64,000 nt of DNA from Seriola aureovittata (taxonomy: Eukaryota; Chordata; Actinopteri; Carangiformes; Carangidae), in NCBI RefSeq assembly GCF_021018895.1, contig NC_079364.1:2134901-2198900 (forward strand), written 5' to 3'. Of this stretch, positions 32,740 to 44,803 are shown piece by piece. Every line of letters begins with the position of its first letter. Within the stretch, counting starts at the first letter, position 1. The notes under the pieces were generated by a model, which saw nothing but the letters and a program-made list of their open reading frames with translations, did not search any database and had not been told where the DNA came from. The translations under genes and the position numbers were made by a program.

Positions 32740-35700
32740 ATGGAAAATCCAACTTTCAGGAGGTGCCCGAATGGCACCCTCCTCATGGGGGCCTCCAGCG
32801 AGGCCCAAGCCCTTGGCCGTCGCCCGGTCGCCACTGTCAAAGCCAAAAAGCCGGAGGAGGTGGATGCAGAGGCCTGGGCCCACGTCGCCTCCGAGGGTGG
32901 CGACACTGGAAACGCCACCCTCATCCTGAGCCGGTGGAAGGTCCAGTTCGGCAGTTACCAGGGCAAGACCTTCCACTGGCTGCTGGAGAATGACGTGGGC
33001 TACGCCGTCAACCTGGTTGCCTCCCACCAGAAGGAGCGAGAGAGCACAGGGTCTGAGTCCCCGCTGATGGCCAACAAGGTAGAGTCCTTCAGTCTGATTG
33101 ATGCTGTACAGAGTCTGCGGACACAGTCTTAACCTGTCTTTGCGTCCTTGTAGGACGCACTCACCCGCTACTCCTCAGCGTACCCTGACTTTGTGGAGGC
33201 AGTCAGGTTCCACAGTGCGTTTGAGGAGGCGCGGGTGAAGTCCCTCCAGCCTGGTCAGGAGGGACAGGCGCTTGTTGGCTTCGGGGACTTCAAATTCGAG
33301 ACCCTGCAGAGCCTGTACGAGTCTGAGGACCCCATAAAAATCCGGTATGTTGTAAAAGCATTTGCAAATACAGCTGCTGTGATAACTGTCAATGGTAAGA
33401 GTCATGTGACAAGTTGTCTGATTTCTCATAGATTTGTCAACTACCTGCGGAGGAAGGCGCCAGCTCCGGGCACGCAGATGGAGAACGTTGTCCGCTACGT
33501 TAAGAAGAGGGACAGACAGAGAGCGAGTGCTGCTACTGCATCCACCGCCATGGCCACAACTGCCACGGCCACAACAGCCACGGCCACGGCCATAACTGCC
33601 ACCGCCAGCAGCAGCTCAGCCTCTGTCTTGGCCGTGAGCCAGGGAGCCAGGAGTGCGTCAAAGTATGTGTTTTCATTGAAAGCCCTCCTCCTGAGAAAAT
33701 GTTGTATCATGTATGTACGTCATGTCACATCATAGATTCTATTCGTTACAGGCCTCTTGGTTCTGCGCTCACGGCCTTCGTCTGCGGGCGGCGTTCTCTG
33801 TCTGCGGTGGAAATGCAGGCAAAAATAAAGAAGCTGGTGGCCACTCAGCCTGCATTTCCAGGCAAGCTCAAGTCCATTTACATTAAAGCCAGAGTTTAAC
33901 TTCATTATTATGTTTGTTTCTAATGTTTTGTCGCTGTATATTTTCTGTTTCTCTCTCTCGTGGTGAACTTTCAGCCTCCTCCAGACCAGCTCTTCCCTCA
34001 GTGTCATCGGAGGAGATCTCGGACCAAGAGCTGGTCAGGGCAGTAGTTGACATAGAGGAGTGTAAGTAAAATATAAAGTCATATTTATGTGAAATATCGT
34101 CAGAAATGTTTTCATTGCTTTTGACTGCTTTTTTTTTCCCTTATTATAAATGTTTGTGTAATCGGAAGGACAGGAGACGACAGGGTAAGTCTTGATTCAA
34201 TGAAAAGTTTCGCGGTGTGAGTCTCATATCCCTAACTGACATTCTGGCCCATCAGCTGTTAACACATCACTAACGGCGGCTTCCGTAGAATCACTCTTTG
34301 TTCATCCTCTTCCCTGCATGACTCCTGTAGCTGCTGCCTGCATCGCTGCCTACACTTGTCTGTCTAATCTGTCTCACCTTGCTTCCTCTCAGACCATCAT
34401 GTGACTGTCTGTGTGGACGTCTCTGAGCTGCTCTGCCCCTCAGTATGAACACATGAATCTGATTCTGTCATGTAACTGAAAAACTTTATTTCTCTTTCAG
34501 CCTCAGAAGTACAGGCCCCTCTCTCTCTCTCGCCGCCGCATCGATCTCCACCTCCACCTCCACTTCCTGTCCCGGCAACTGCAGCCAGGCCGCTGCCACC
34601 GCCTGCCCCGGCCGCCCAGACCGCCCCTGCCCCGGCCGCCCGGACCGCCGCTGCCACCGCTGCAACCCTGCAGGCCCCCGTGGAGCACAGTATGGAGGAG
34701 TTGCCCGCACCAGCCGTCCTCCCTCCCCCACAACCTGCTGGCTGTGCTGAGGTGAGGCTGTCTGTCAAACAGTAAACATTGCTTATCAAAGGCCCTCTCT
34801 GCCGCCCTCACCTCTGACATTAAAAGTTGTGTACGTTCCTCTCATTCTCCCTTCAGCTGCTTCCAGTGTCCTGGCGGGCAGCTCTCACAGTAGAGCAGCA
34901 GCAGTGGATCGGTCAGGTGCTGTTCACCAGGGACAGCTCGGGGAGGCCCCGGCTCACCGGTGAGCTGAGCCTCTGGTGGCACCCTCCCCAAGCCCGGCCG
35001 ATCTACAATCAGCCTCCCGCGTCCCCCAACCCCTTCTTCGCATGTCGGCTGTTCCTGTGGATGCCGCACCGCATGTGGTGTCTGCAGCTGACATGCCCCC
35101 AGCCTTCGTGCACCGGGTCCATGACGAAGGCTGGGCTGTACCGGACCATCCGGAGGGTCCTGGACATCGACGGCTGGTATCTCATGGCCACTGAGTACCT
35201 GGAGTGCTGTCGATGCAAGAAGAAGGTTGGCGGGTGGTCACAGGGCATCATACGGCAGCTGTCCCCCACCTACAGCTGCCAGTTTCCAGCCATACTTACA
35301 TACAAGTAAGAGAACATTCATCTCTGTGTATTTGTATCTCTGTCGTTTGCTTTGAACGTAGCGTTTGATGTGTTCACGCGGTGACGCAGCTGTATATAAT
35401 GTCGGTGCTGTGTTTCCGCAGGTTGTCCTGTGACCTCAGGGTGGTTCAGCAGCTGAGGTCTCGCACTCTGGGCAACAGTGCTACCCGGCTGTACAACACC
35501 CTGCGGGAGGCGCACTCGGACTCCTGGATGCGGAAAGCGATAGAGTACCTCGGCGTGTGCGAGCAGTTCCTGGCCTTGAGGGGGCACGTTACACCGCCGC
35601 CCCAGATGCCCCCTGTGCCGTCACCCGTCTGGCTGCTGACGGTGTACGGTTACGACGTCCTGACGCGGCTGGAGGAGTACAAGGCCAGGATCACGTCCAC

Positions 35701-38102
35701 CTTCGGATCCATCTTAAAGATGGATTCCACCAAGAAGGCGAGTAGAGTTTATCGGAGCGTATTGTGTTCTCACAGCCGCCGTCACATCGCACGTTAATGT
35801 TTGAAACCTCTTTCTCTCTCCGTCCAGGTGACGAAGAAGCTCGCCGGCGCCGCCTCAGACACGGCCGCCTGCGTTACCAACGTGGGTAATGAGTACGGGC
35901 AGGTCCTCATGAGCGTCCTCACCTGCTCCGAGGGCACAGAGGGCCTGTCCAGGATGGCGGCCGGACTGATGAGGCGGTACCGACTCGCCGGGGTACCTCC
36001 CCCTCAGCTGATGTACGTGAACCACGACTGCTGCAGGAGAGACGGCCCGTCCAAGACGGCTGCCTTGTTTCATGTACGGAACCGAGAATCACGTTTCACA
36101 CACTCAGTAATGTAAACTGAACCTGAGATGCACTGTACAAAAATTCTAGAAAAATGAACGGGCTTGTTGGGTTTGTTTCTCTGTGGCAGGAGTGGGGACA
36201 GCTCGTTGTTCGGCTCGACATCTGGCACCTGATGTGGCGCTTCGCATCGGGTGTCACCACCGAGAGCCACGAGCTGTACCCCACCTTCATGAGGCAGCTG
36301 TCTGACTGCATCTTTGAGGTGGACCCCGGAGATGCGGGCCGTCTCATGGAGGCCAAGCGGTCCCAGCTTGAGGGGAGGCACGGGACGGTCGCCCTGACCG
36401 ACGCCGAGGTGATCCGGAGGATCTCCAGGGAGGAGTGGAGGCTCCACTGTCGTCGGAGGACACGTGGGGCGGAGGAGACGACGCTCCTCATCCAGGAACT
36501 CCTCAACACCTTCGGTGGACCGGCAGGACGCGACACCCTGGGCGTCCCGTTGCTAGACGCTTTCCGCATCCAGGACATATGGAGCACGCAGAGGCGCCAC
36601 ATCAGCTGCATCCAGGACCCAGCGGGAGTGCAGCTGTACACACAGACCGGCAGGCTGACAAAGGGCGGGTTCATCCTGCCGGTTTATCGCTGCGCGAGGG
36701 GCTCCACATCTCTGGGGTCCTTCCACCTCCACCTCAACCGGTTCATCCCAGGTACGTGCGTGTGTCTCACAGCTCGCCATTATGTTTATCGTGTATTTAT
36801 ATCACATGCAAAAGTAAATTCATTTTTGATCCAAACCCATTTTTCCACAGGGAAACGAGCAAGTGCCAAGTACTTTCAAGCGTTCCTGGTCGATGGACTG
36901 GTGAGGTGGAACGAGGACCGCGCAGCCGCAGCTGCACCTCCGTCTGCAGCTGAGGGACAGGTGGCGTCTCTGCACTCCTACAGTGGCCACCTCAAGCACG
37001 TCCTTAACCTGAAGAGCCAAAGGGTGCTTGGCCTTCAGATGGTTAAGGACTTCACCAAGCCTGCTGAGTACACAGGTACGTGATTTTAAACTTCATAACG
37101 CGACGCTAACGTCAGAACTACGACAAAAGGAGCGCTAATCGGATCCACCGCTCTGTGTCTTTGCTGTCTCGCAGGAGAACTCATCGGGGTGGAGTTCCTG
37201 TTTGCCCAGACAGGCAGAGTGCTTGAGGACGTCAGCGTGGACCCTGACGTTCCGGACGAGGCCGCCGCCGTCGAGTTGCTGGAAGAGGTGGATGAGGGTA
37301 TGGAGGAGGATGTTGAGGACCCCACCGTCTTCGGGCCGGATACCCCATCCACCAGCGCGGCGGCCCGGTCAGGTGATCCAGCTGACGCACCCAGGTCTGA
37401 GCCAGCGGCCTCACACCAAGATGCCCCTCCTGAGGCCCCTGAGGTTCAGGCCCCTGCTCTCCAGCCGCCTTCTTCAGACTCTGATGTACGTTGACTAAGT
37501 GCAAACAGTAATAATAGGAATAATAATAACGACAATAACAATAATATAATAATGATATTTTCTTGTGCTTTAATTTGGAGCAGGGGAGCGGCATGGTCCC
37601 TGCTCCAGCTTCTGCACACGGGACCGCCCCCCCAGCGACGGGGCTGTCCTTGGTTCAAGTGGGACAAGGACAGCCCCTCACCTGTCACATCCCAGAGGAT
37701 CAGCCTGGGCCCCCTGGCAGGGGTCTGCCTCCTCCTCCTCCTCCTCCTCCTCCTGTTGATGAGGAACAACCACGGCCCTCGTCCGCTGCTGGCGCCCCTC
37801 CCCTCGCCCCGCTCCAGTCATCTGCTCCACAGCCGCCTCCTCTTCCTGGACGTGTACCAAGGACCACCGCCTACAGGAAGAGGAAGGCGGCCGAAGCCTC
37901 AGCTACGGGACCAGAGCCGCTCCCCGGAGCAAAAGCCCCCCGCCGGCAGCCCACATCGTACACCTGCAGCAAGTGTGGCCAGCCCAAAAGGATCGACACT
38001 GGCCACACTCGCATAGCAGGTGTGTCATACTGTGCGGCTGTCGGCGGAAAGACTGTAGAAGAGTGGAGGGAGGAGATGAAGAAAAAACAGAGGAGGACCT
38101 GA
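32740..38102 (+). CDS. Large DDE-transposase-like protein, 1278 residues, 13 exons
   Basis: Exons: 32740-33078, 33154-33344, 33432-33662, 33752-33861, 33975-34061, 34501-34751, 34857-35305, 35422-35737, 35828-36073, 36190-36751, 36851-37075, 37175-37485, 37584-38102. All phases agree and there is no stop. N-terminus: two FGxYxGKTFxWL-like motifs (about 67-97 and 150-186) recalling the ExoX C-terminal fold. Then an Ala/Thr-rich stretch (208-240) and a Pro/Ala-rich linker. Residues 462-603 hold FFACRLFLWMP, a possible zinc site (C483, C488, C520/C521, C523) and the LRSRTLGNS motif, like DUF6729 proteins from memory. The presumed RNase H-fold core has D654 (KMDSTKK), D725 (YVNHDCC) and D750 in LDIWHLMWRF. 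The final Glu is not assigned. C-terminus: polyproline, basic stretch and C1234xxC1237...H1247...C1256. Two introns (after 33861 and 35737) use GC donors. Role inferred: transposition in the nucleus. Confidence 0.8.
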
Positions 38103-38919
38103 GGGACTTTTTTTTTTTTTCTTTCGTTTGTTCCCTCTTTTTATGTTTTTAAAATCTGTAAATAAATAAATTAAATAGTTCACTCTGCACTTTGTTTGAA
38201 AGCTTTATTATTAATTTTATACATTATGTTACATGTAAACATGAGGAAAATATGCAACTGAAACACTAACAAAACAACATGGATGGCTCCTGCCAGTCAC
38301 GGTGTCAGGGTTCAAAGATCATACAATAGAAAGTCAACACAAATGTGACAGAACTCAGTTGACAATCAGCTGTTGTGAATTACATCTTTCATTCCTCCTG
38401 CTCGGCCAAGGCTCCCATAAAAGCAGTGGATGTTGAATTAGTGCCTTTATCAGATGTTTGACACATGGTGTGTGCTGGTGGGGATCAGTGACAACATATA
38501 ATCCACACAGTGCAGCCTCAGTCTGACAAGATAACGACAGCTGCATCAGCTGATCACTTGTGCATCATACACCCAGCTCAGAACCATCAATGAACCATGG
38601 AGTTCTCATGGTTTACACACTGTCCACATAGTTATATACACATACTGTGTGTAGATAAAGGGTTAACCAACCACTGGTGTTTGATCATGTGACAGTCACA
38701 TGATCTCAGTCCAGTTTAAAAACAACAACAACAACTTACGTTATACATCGCTGAGAGGTTTTATTGTTGTTCATTTATTAGGCTGCCACATTGTTCACAT
38801 ATACCTCAGGTAACAACCGCTAAAGCTTTTCTCGAGTTTTGTTACGAGCGGGGATCGAACCGCCGACCTCCCGCTCCGCGGCGAAAACACAGGAGCAAAC
38901 CCCCCCTTCCCTCCTTTTT
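38103..38919 (+). other. 3' UTR and right end of the full-length transposon
   Basis: A poly-T stretch is followed by an AATAAATAAA-type poly(A) signal near 38160-38168. The sequence then matches the derivatives (TAGTTCACTCTGCACTTTG, CATGTAAACATGAGGA). About 350 bp near 38380-38640 is absent from the derivatives. The terminal part carries GGTTCGATCC, a pol III B box, on the minus strand (38861-38852), the same place as in the derivatives. Confidence 0.65.
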
Positions 38920-39892
38920 AAGTAAGTTTAGTAAGTTATGCCTTTAATGATTTCATTGCAGGCACATAAAAAGGTAAAATAATATTCTGCTTACACTTTT
39001 TAATCAATTTCTTGTTTGTTGTTTGTATTGATGTTACACTCTCTCTCTCAGGTCAACAAGAAAACAACATGACGATGAAACACAAACGTGAGTAAATCTT
39101 CTGTATTAGAAATGCACTGCTGCTCTGTATGGAACACAATATACAGGTTACCTGTGATTTTAAGGTGCTTCAGGGATGAGTCCTAATTAGTTAGCACTTC
39201 AGGATACCTTGTTCCAAAGTCTCTGGGGTTTTTCTTTTTGTTAGATGACTGAAAGGTCTGTGGGTAACACGAGCTAAATACATTTTCACCTTTCACTCTA
39301 CGACATAAAATACGTCGGTAAATACCCCACTTGTCATTTTTCTTTAAGCTTTTACGTTTCTTAAAAAAGGCGGGTTGCTAACAAGCGGCTGAATGAGACT
39401 ACAGAGGTTGATGGGGACGTTAAACATCATCATCTCACAAACTGTTACTAACTTTGTGAGAGGAAAGGCTTTTGTGGAAGAGGTCTGCAGCTCCGTAGTG
39501 GTGATGCTGAAGCCTAACATTAGTTAACATTAATATAACATTAGCTTTTTACTTCCGCCGATTATATTTATTGTTCCAAGAGTTTATTTTCTGCTGACCA
39601 GGACTTACAGGCATGGAACTAAACACAGGTGATCTAAACTAATACAGCACACAGGAAAACTGAAAATCCAAATGCATAAATCTACCTACTTGGATAATAC
39701 CTTCATGGATACAGATTAAGTGATTAACAAGCTAATCTAATTGACCTCTTACTTCTTAGTGGACTGCCATCATCCTCCTGCTCAGAGAGCGGCTGGATGC
39801 TGGTGCAGATTTCTCAGTGCAGATTCCTCAGTGCAGACCTGCAGACAGGAACTACAACCGTCACCAGAACAAGTCGTGATTTCTTCCTTCAG
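38920..39892. other. Region upstream of GCAP gene 1, with possible leader exon
   Basis: At 39051-39094 a pyrimidine-rich acceptor (CTCTCTCAG), about 35 bp, and a CGTGAGTAA donor could be a small 5' UTR exon. It overlaps the sequence repeated at 12974. An acceptor TTCCTTCAG at 39884-39892 precedes the coding exon. No separate gene is seen. Confidence 0.45.
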
Positions 39893-39906
39893 GGTAACCG
39901 GAGACC

Positions 39907-42200
39907 ATGGGACAAGAAGAGAGCCACACCGAGGAGATGGACTTGGCTCAGATTCAGGATCTGTGCATCATCTTCATGAAGGAGTGTCCGAGCGGCGCGC
40001 TGCACCTCCACGAGCTGAAGAGGATCTTCGGGGTGCCGAGCAGCTCTGAGGAGTCCCTCTACGTCGAGACCATATTCCGCTCCTTTGATACGAACCAGGT
40101 GAAAACGCACACAGCAGTTTTTAATTATACAATCCAAATTTTAATTCCCATGTAAATTTAACTCTGAATTATTTGCCTACAGGATAACACACTTGATTTC
40201 CTCGAGTATGTGGCGGCACTTCACCTGATCTTTAGAGGGAACCTTGAAGATCGGCTCAAGTGGTCTTTCAAGATGTATGACAAGGACGGGAACGGCAAGC
40301 TGGACAGACAGGAGGTGAAACGCATCATAAGGGTGAGAAAACCCCCCTCAAACATTTATTCACAAACATTCATTACAACTTGTACAGTAAGTTATGAACG
40401 ATGGTTTTGTAGAAATGTGAATAAAGTGTGGTTGTATTTTCCGCTGATGTCTGAAATCGTCCAAATGACCAGGTTTCGTAACACAAATCCTCTCAGGACA
40501 GATTATAGTAGTGGCCCAGTGACAGGGCTTAGGACCAGGGGTCATGCACTGTAGGTCCACAGGCTGTTAGATAAGGAGTGGGTGGGCTCTGTTGGTGCTA
40601 TTCTTGAAGTGAACATCTTTAGCATACTTTACAGTAAGCCTCTAAATTAAGAAAGATAAATCTAGCCTACTGTGCACATGATCTGATTTACCTGACAAGG
40701 AATTAGGTAATATTTGTAATCCAGTGACCCAAGAGAAAGTTTTATTCCTTCTTATTTTAGTTAAAGTAGATCAACATTAGTATTCTAGTATTGCATTAAA
40801 AAAACAAACAAGCAGGAAAGATCTTTCTTCTCCTTACAGAGCTGTCCGTGATGTATGACATCTGCTGAGCTGTCACTGACAGTCGTGCAGAACTGGAGGG
40901 GTTAGTGAATAAAGCTTGGACTGATCTCATGTGTCTCACACAGATTATTTACAAAATCAAGTTCCAGACGAGCAGCGTCAACATGTCTCCGTCTGAGATC
41001 TGCGACCGGATCTTCGAGTTGGTCGACCAGAATAATGACGGTACGTAAGAACGAAGCTTCAGCGTGTCGTGACGAAGAATCACATGTGCGGTTTTGTCAC
41101 ACTGGCTGTAAAAAGATCCACAGTTCTTGTTAGTCAAACAGTTTGACTCTTCAAATCTTCAGGTTGTTCGTCCGTCTTGTTCTCATGAACGCCATGAGGG
41201 ACTCAAGAACGAACTGTTAACACTTTGGTGGTCAAAGGTCAGGGTCACGGTGACCTCACAAAACACATTTGGGGACATAACTCAAGATAAGATAAGCAGC
41301 ACTCTGCATTCAGAGGCTGCACCTGAAGACCGATTGCGTCACAGTGGTGCAACTATAATGTCCCATCTCAAGGCTCCTCCGAATGCGTCCTTCTCCAACA
41401 GGTGGATCCTTCGTGGCTCAACCTATCCCATGATTCATTGCAGGCCGGTATTGAAAGCAAACAACACTGACAGAGAGCCTGAGGATTACACTTTTAAATC
41501 TGAGTATTGGGTTTCAGCTCAGTTCAACAGCTAACGGTACAACTGTTAAAACCAAGAGCTTTAAAACCTCAAGTTTTTGTAAATAGAAGTTTAGCCGTGT
41601 TGTCAAGGTTGCTAAGCAACAGGAGCCATGCTTTTCGACGCAACAGTAAAGGCGGGAACAGCTGATGACGCAATCCTCCGTAGGCCAGATAGTCGTAACT
41701 ATTTTTTTGTAATGTACAGATGAGCTTTTTATTAAGTTACCAAAAAAAACATTAAGATTTATTCATTAAGAGCTACAGATTTATTTTGAACAAATAAGAG
41801 GGACGAGCACAATCAAATCTGGACAAACTCTCTATGTTTAAGTAGAAACTGTGCTGATCATAAACCAGCTGTAAACTTAGTGGATGTTCCTCTGTTGGTT
41901 CTGTTTGGAGAAAAGAGAAATACACCTTTTTAATTTTGATGATTCCTGTCACTTAATCTGTCTTAATCCGACATTTTGACCTCAGACGCTGATGCTTGTG
42001 GATAAATGTGAAACGTAGATTTTTCTCCTGTTGTGTTACACGCAGTCATCAGTGTGGATTGTCTCTTTGTCCTCACAGGTCAGATAACTTTGTCAGAGTT
42101 CATGGAGGGAGCACAAAAAGACGAATGGGTCATGAACCTGCTCAAGTTGGACATCAACGCCACCAGCTGGGTCACCCAGAACTGTGTGAAGTTACCATGA
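39907..42200 (+). CDS. guca1: Guanylate cyclase-activating protein (GCAP), gene 1
   Basis: Exons are 39907-40098, 40183-40332, 40944-41040 and 42079-42200, giving 186 residues and GT-AG introns. GCAPs are EF-hand calcium sensors of photoreceptors. When calcium falls in light they activate membrane guanylate cyclase to restore cGMP. The protein starts MGQEES, with Gly2 as the myristoylation site. EF1 is degenerate ([14 protein letters not shown], the family's Cys-Pro form). EF2 is [12 protein letters not shown] (61-72), EF3 [12 protein letters not shown] (97-108) and EF4 DQNNDGQITLSE (142-153), all with intact coordinating positions. The length suits the family (about 185-205). The KLKWSFK-like linker ([10 protein letters not shown]) is typical. 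It looks closest to the teleost GCAP4/5/7 group (guca1d/e/g); the exact paralogue is unresolved. A tandem paralogue lies 2.6 kb downstream. Confidence 0.93.
41120..41700. repeat. Interspersed repeats in intron 3 of GCAP gene 1
   Basis: TTTGGTGGTCAAAGGTCAGG followed by GTCACGGTGACCTCAC (41223-41258) is a very common fish repeat motif. The following GGCTCCTCCGAATGCGTCCT part (about 41370-41390) recalls another. Families were not named. Confidence 0.5.
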
Positions 42201-42910
42201 CTCCCAGGATCTGTGGGGTCACCGCCCACATGTTTTGGATTGAGGTGCTGACTTCATACCTTGGGTTTAGAAGCTTTGCCTTCGCTTCCTGTGACTTGAA
42301 GCTGGAGAGCGATGCACTTTGTCATGGCTGCAGCTCTGCCAGGATTTTGACGGCTGGTCCAAAGGTCCGAGTCCTTGCTGTGGTCCGTCTTGGCAGTGAG
42401 CTCATGTCTCTGTTGAAAAAAATCCAATACTCACATAGAAAGTGTGTTGTTAAAAGCTATACGGTCGGTTATTGTATATTTATTAATGCATGTATCTTTA
42501 GTTTAGACATGTCGGCCATAATGGATTTGTAAACAAATAAATAACCCCAAAGTAAAGAGTCAACTTTACATTGACAAGAAAAACAATTATTTTATTTCTA
42601 ATTATTCTACCTGATATAATCGTTACAGTTATTTGTTGCTAAATAATTTAAACATAAACAATTTTGAAATTGGTTAAATATTTTGTAGTAATAGTATAAC
42701 TGTAACATATAGAAATATCTTGGTGGTGTTCTTGTTTCTGCAGAGGGCTGATAAAAATACCAACATCATATTGCACTAATTTGTAAACCCATCTAAGAGT
42801 TTAAAGCAGTATTCATTTCTTTTGGCCACTCGGGGGCAACAAAACAAACTAAAACTCAACATTAACATCAGAAGAAGAAGCACACGTATTTGCAAACAGT
42901 TGCTTACTTA
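42201..42910. other. 3' UTR of GCAP gene 1 and intergenic
   Basis: A candidate poly(A) signal AATAAATAAC lies at 42535-42544. The remainder is AT-rich, with no gene. Confidence 0.5.
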
Positions 42911-43423
42911 CTGTACGTTCAGACCGAAACGCTCTGGCAGCTCTGTCGAGAGGTTTGTGGACACGCTGACGTAGATGAAATAGACATCTAGCTGCTAGCA
43001 AGTTTGTTCAGGATGGTTGGTTTTGTAAAAACTTTATTTAAATGGCCTGAAAAGCAAACACTCATGTCCACCGGTATCTTTGTAAAAGGGTTTAAGTTAA
43101 CTTTAACGTTAGCGTTACCGACTGATTTGCATTAAGTTGTAACGCAACTGGGGGAAATCCCGCCACCACAATTTTCAGTTGTTCCTCTATTGTTCCGATG
43201 TTTGATGGGAACAAAACACGGTTGTGTTCTCTAGCGTTCTCAAAGCGCAGCACTTCCACATTCTGATTGGTTGCCGCCAAACCGTGTCATAGCTCATTAC
43301 CATGAAGTCGCCTGGACTTCAACTTCTTCTGATGCCCACACCCCCCATGTCGCGCCGCCAACGGCCACGCTGCTGTTCGCCGCCAAGAGTGATGTTTTCG
43401 CCGCTTTCGGTCTGAACGTACAG
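42911..43423. mobile_element. MITE with inverted ends, possibly PIF/Harbinger-derived
   Basis: CTGTACGTTCAGACCGAAA at the left end is matched by its reverse complement at the right end (perfect over 19 bp). The interior is about 470 bp, non-coding and GC-rich at the right side. The left flank is TTA and the right flank is TCA, compatible with a mutated 3-bp target duplication. The family assignment is a guess from similar fish MITEs. Confidence 0.7.
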
Positions 43424-44803
43424 TCAAACAGTTCGCAGACAGAGCAACATTAACTCTTGTTTGAAGTTTCGTTTCAAGTTGTTTGAGTGTAAAATGTAAA
43501 ATTCATTCTTCTTTGATAAACTGGTGAATATCTGGCCCCTTCTTCACCAGATCGTCTCTTACTGTGTCCGTCCTTTAGTGATGGGCGACACGGGGAACTG
43601 TGAAACAATATGTCTGAAGAAAAGAAAAATGCAGCCCTGAGAGAAAAACTCTGTATTTGTTTCAGATGTGTATTTATTTTGTTATTAAAACATATTTTTA
43701 TAAAAACTTAAAGCTGTGTTTCCTTCACCTTGTTGGGTACGGTGTCTTTTTGATTGTGCCACAAGGAGGCGCCGGACGCAGAACATTTCAAACCCTACAT
43801 TTAGCTCATCAGTTTGTCAGACATCCAAGAGACCCACCCACCTTTCACAGTCCATATCATTACTTACACTTATGACCAGGTGTTGGAAAAACAAGCTGTA
43901 CCATGTTTCATGTATTCTCATGTAGATAATCTGGATTTCACCACACCTGTTATCAATGTCAGACCAGAGGAGAAAATATTAATGTTGAAATTACCATTAC
44001 ATTAATTAATTCTGGCAGGTGATCATTTAAAAATAAAGAACTATCTGCTGATAAAACACGATATTTGTCCAAACAACAAACTTTAGATGAAAGATGCAAT
44101 TTGATCTTTGGATACGAAAAATGTTTAAAACTTTGACAGTAAAAGATTCACGTCCATCAGTCTGAGTTTGATGAACAATATGGTGATAATCAATCTAAAG
44201 TATTGTTATTGATGTTTTCTGGTGCAGTTAAACCTGTTTATTTCAGTTATGATCACATGGAAACTCTGTCACATCAGGACGTTTATGTTTATCTTGAGCT
44301 GGTTTATGTTTCGCTGTGAGTTTACCAGGCAGGTCAGGTCGGGCGGACTGTGTAGATTTAGACAGACCTCAGTGGATCAACAGTTTTACAGACCCCGCTC
44401 AGGCTGTATTTTGACGTCATCCGTCTTTTAATCTCGCTGGGAGTTTGGTGGTGACTTTTCGTCTGGATCGGGACAATCCACTCTTCTCTGCAGTCAAAGA
44501 GCCGACAGATCTGCTGCGCAGGCAAATTCATTAGCGAGTCAATCAGTATTTGTCTTCAGGGCAATGTGGGGTGGCGTTGTCAGAGTTTAGGGAATGGAAA
44601 TGTTGAAGAAAAAAAGATAATTGTGTAGAAGGATTTGGGAAGATCACTGAAAAGTCAATTGGATTTGTCCACAGGTTACCTGGAAATAGCCCACACACTT
44701 GTTTTCTGCTGGGGCCTCAAACCATGGGTGAATGGCTGGTGCTTGACAACTTCTACCTGGATTTTTCATTATTTTAGCAACTTTTTCTTTAAATGAAAAT
44801 ATC
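43424..44803. other. Intergenic, upstream of GCAP gene 2
   Basis: No gene or RNA is supported. The promoter and leader exon of GCAP gene 2 must lie here but I cannot place them. Confidence 0.5.

Larger units (their letters stand above)
31979..38919 (+). mobile_element. Full-length, apparently intact large DNA transposon
   Basis: The left end carries the GGAACAAAT array and a leader exon ending GAAGAC|GTGAGT (donor 32075). A 13-coding-exon gene spans 32740-38102. The right end (38103-38919) is shared with the derivatives and with 21200-21500. The coding part is GC-rich against AT-rich flanks. Exact termini and target duplication could not be fixed, because the left end abuts another copy. The right limit is where similarity to 21200-21500 stops. 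The superfamily is not established here. The protein is of the fish 'DUF6729-type' as far as I can recall. Confidence 0.8.

Noticed and set aside
34170..34186. Extra mini-exon (GACAGGAGACGACAG) in the transposon gene
   Set aside because: The flanking exons join in phase without it (T|CC, Ser), and including it is not needed.
34397..34820. Minus-strand frames of 81-130 codons opposite the transposase
   Set aside because: They are shadows of the proline/alanine-rich exon on the plus strand.
38840..38890. A functional tRNA gene at the transposon's right end
   Set aside because: The T-stem does not pair, no A box lies at the right distance, and no acceptor stem forms.
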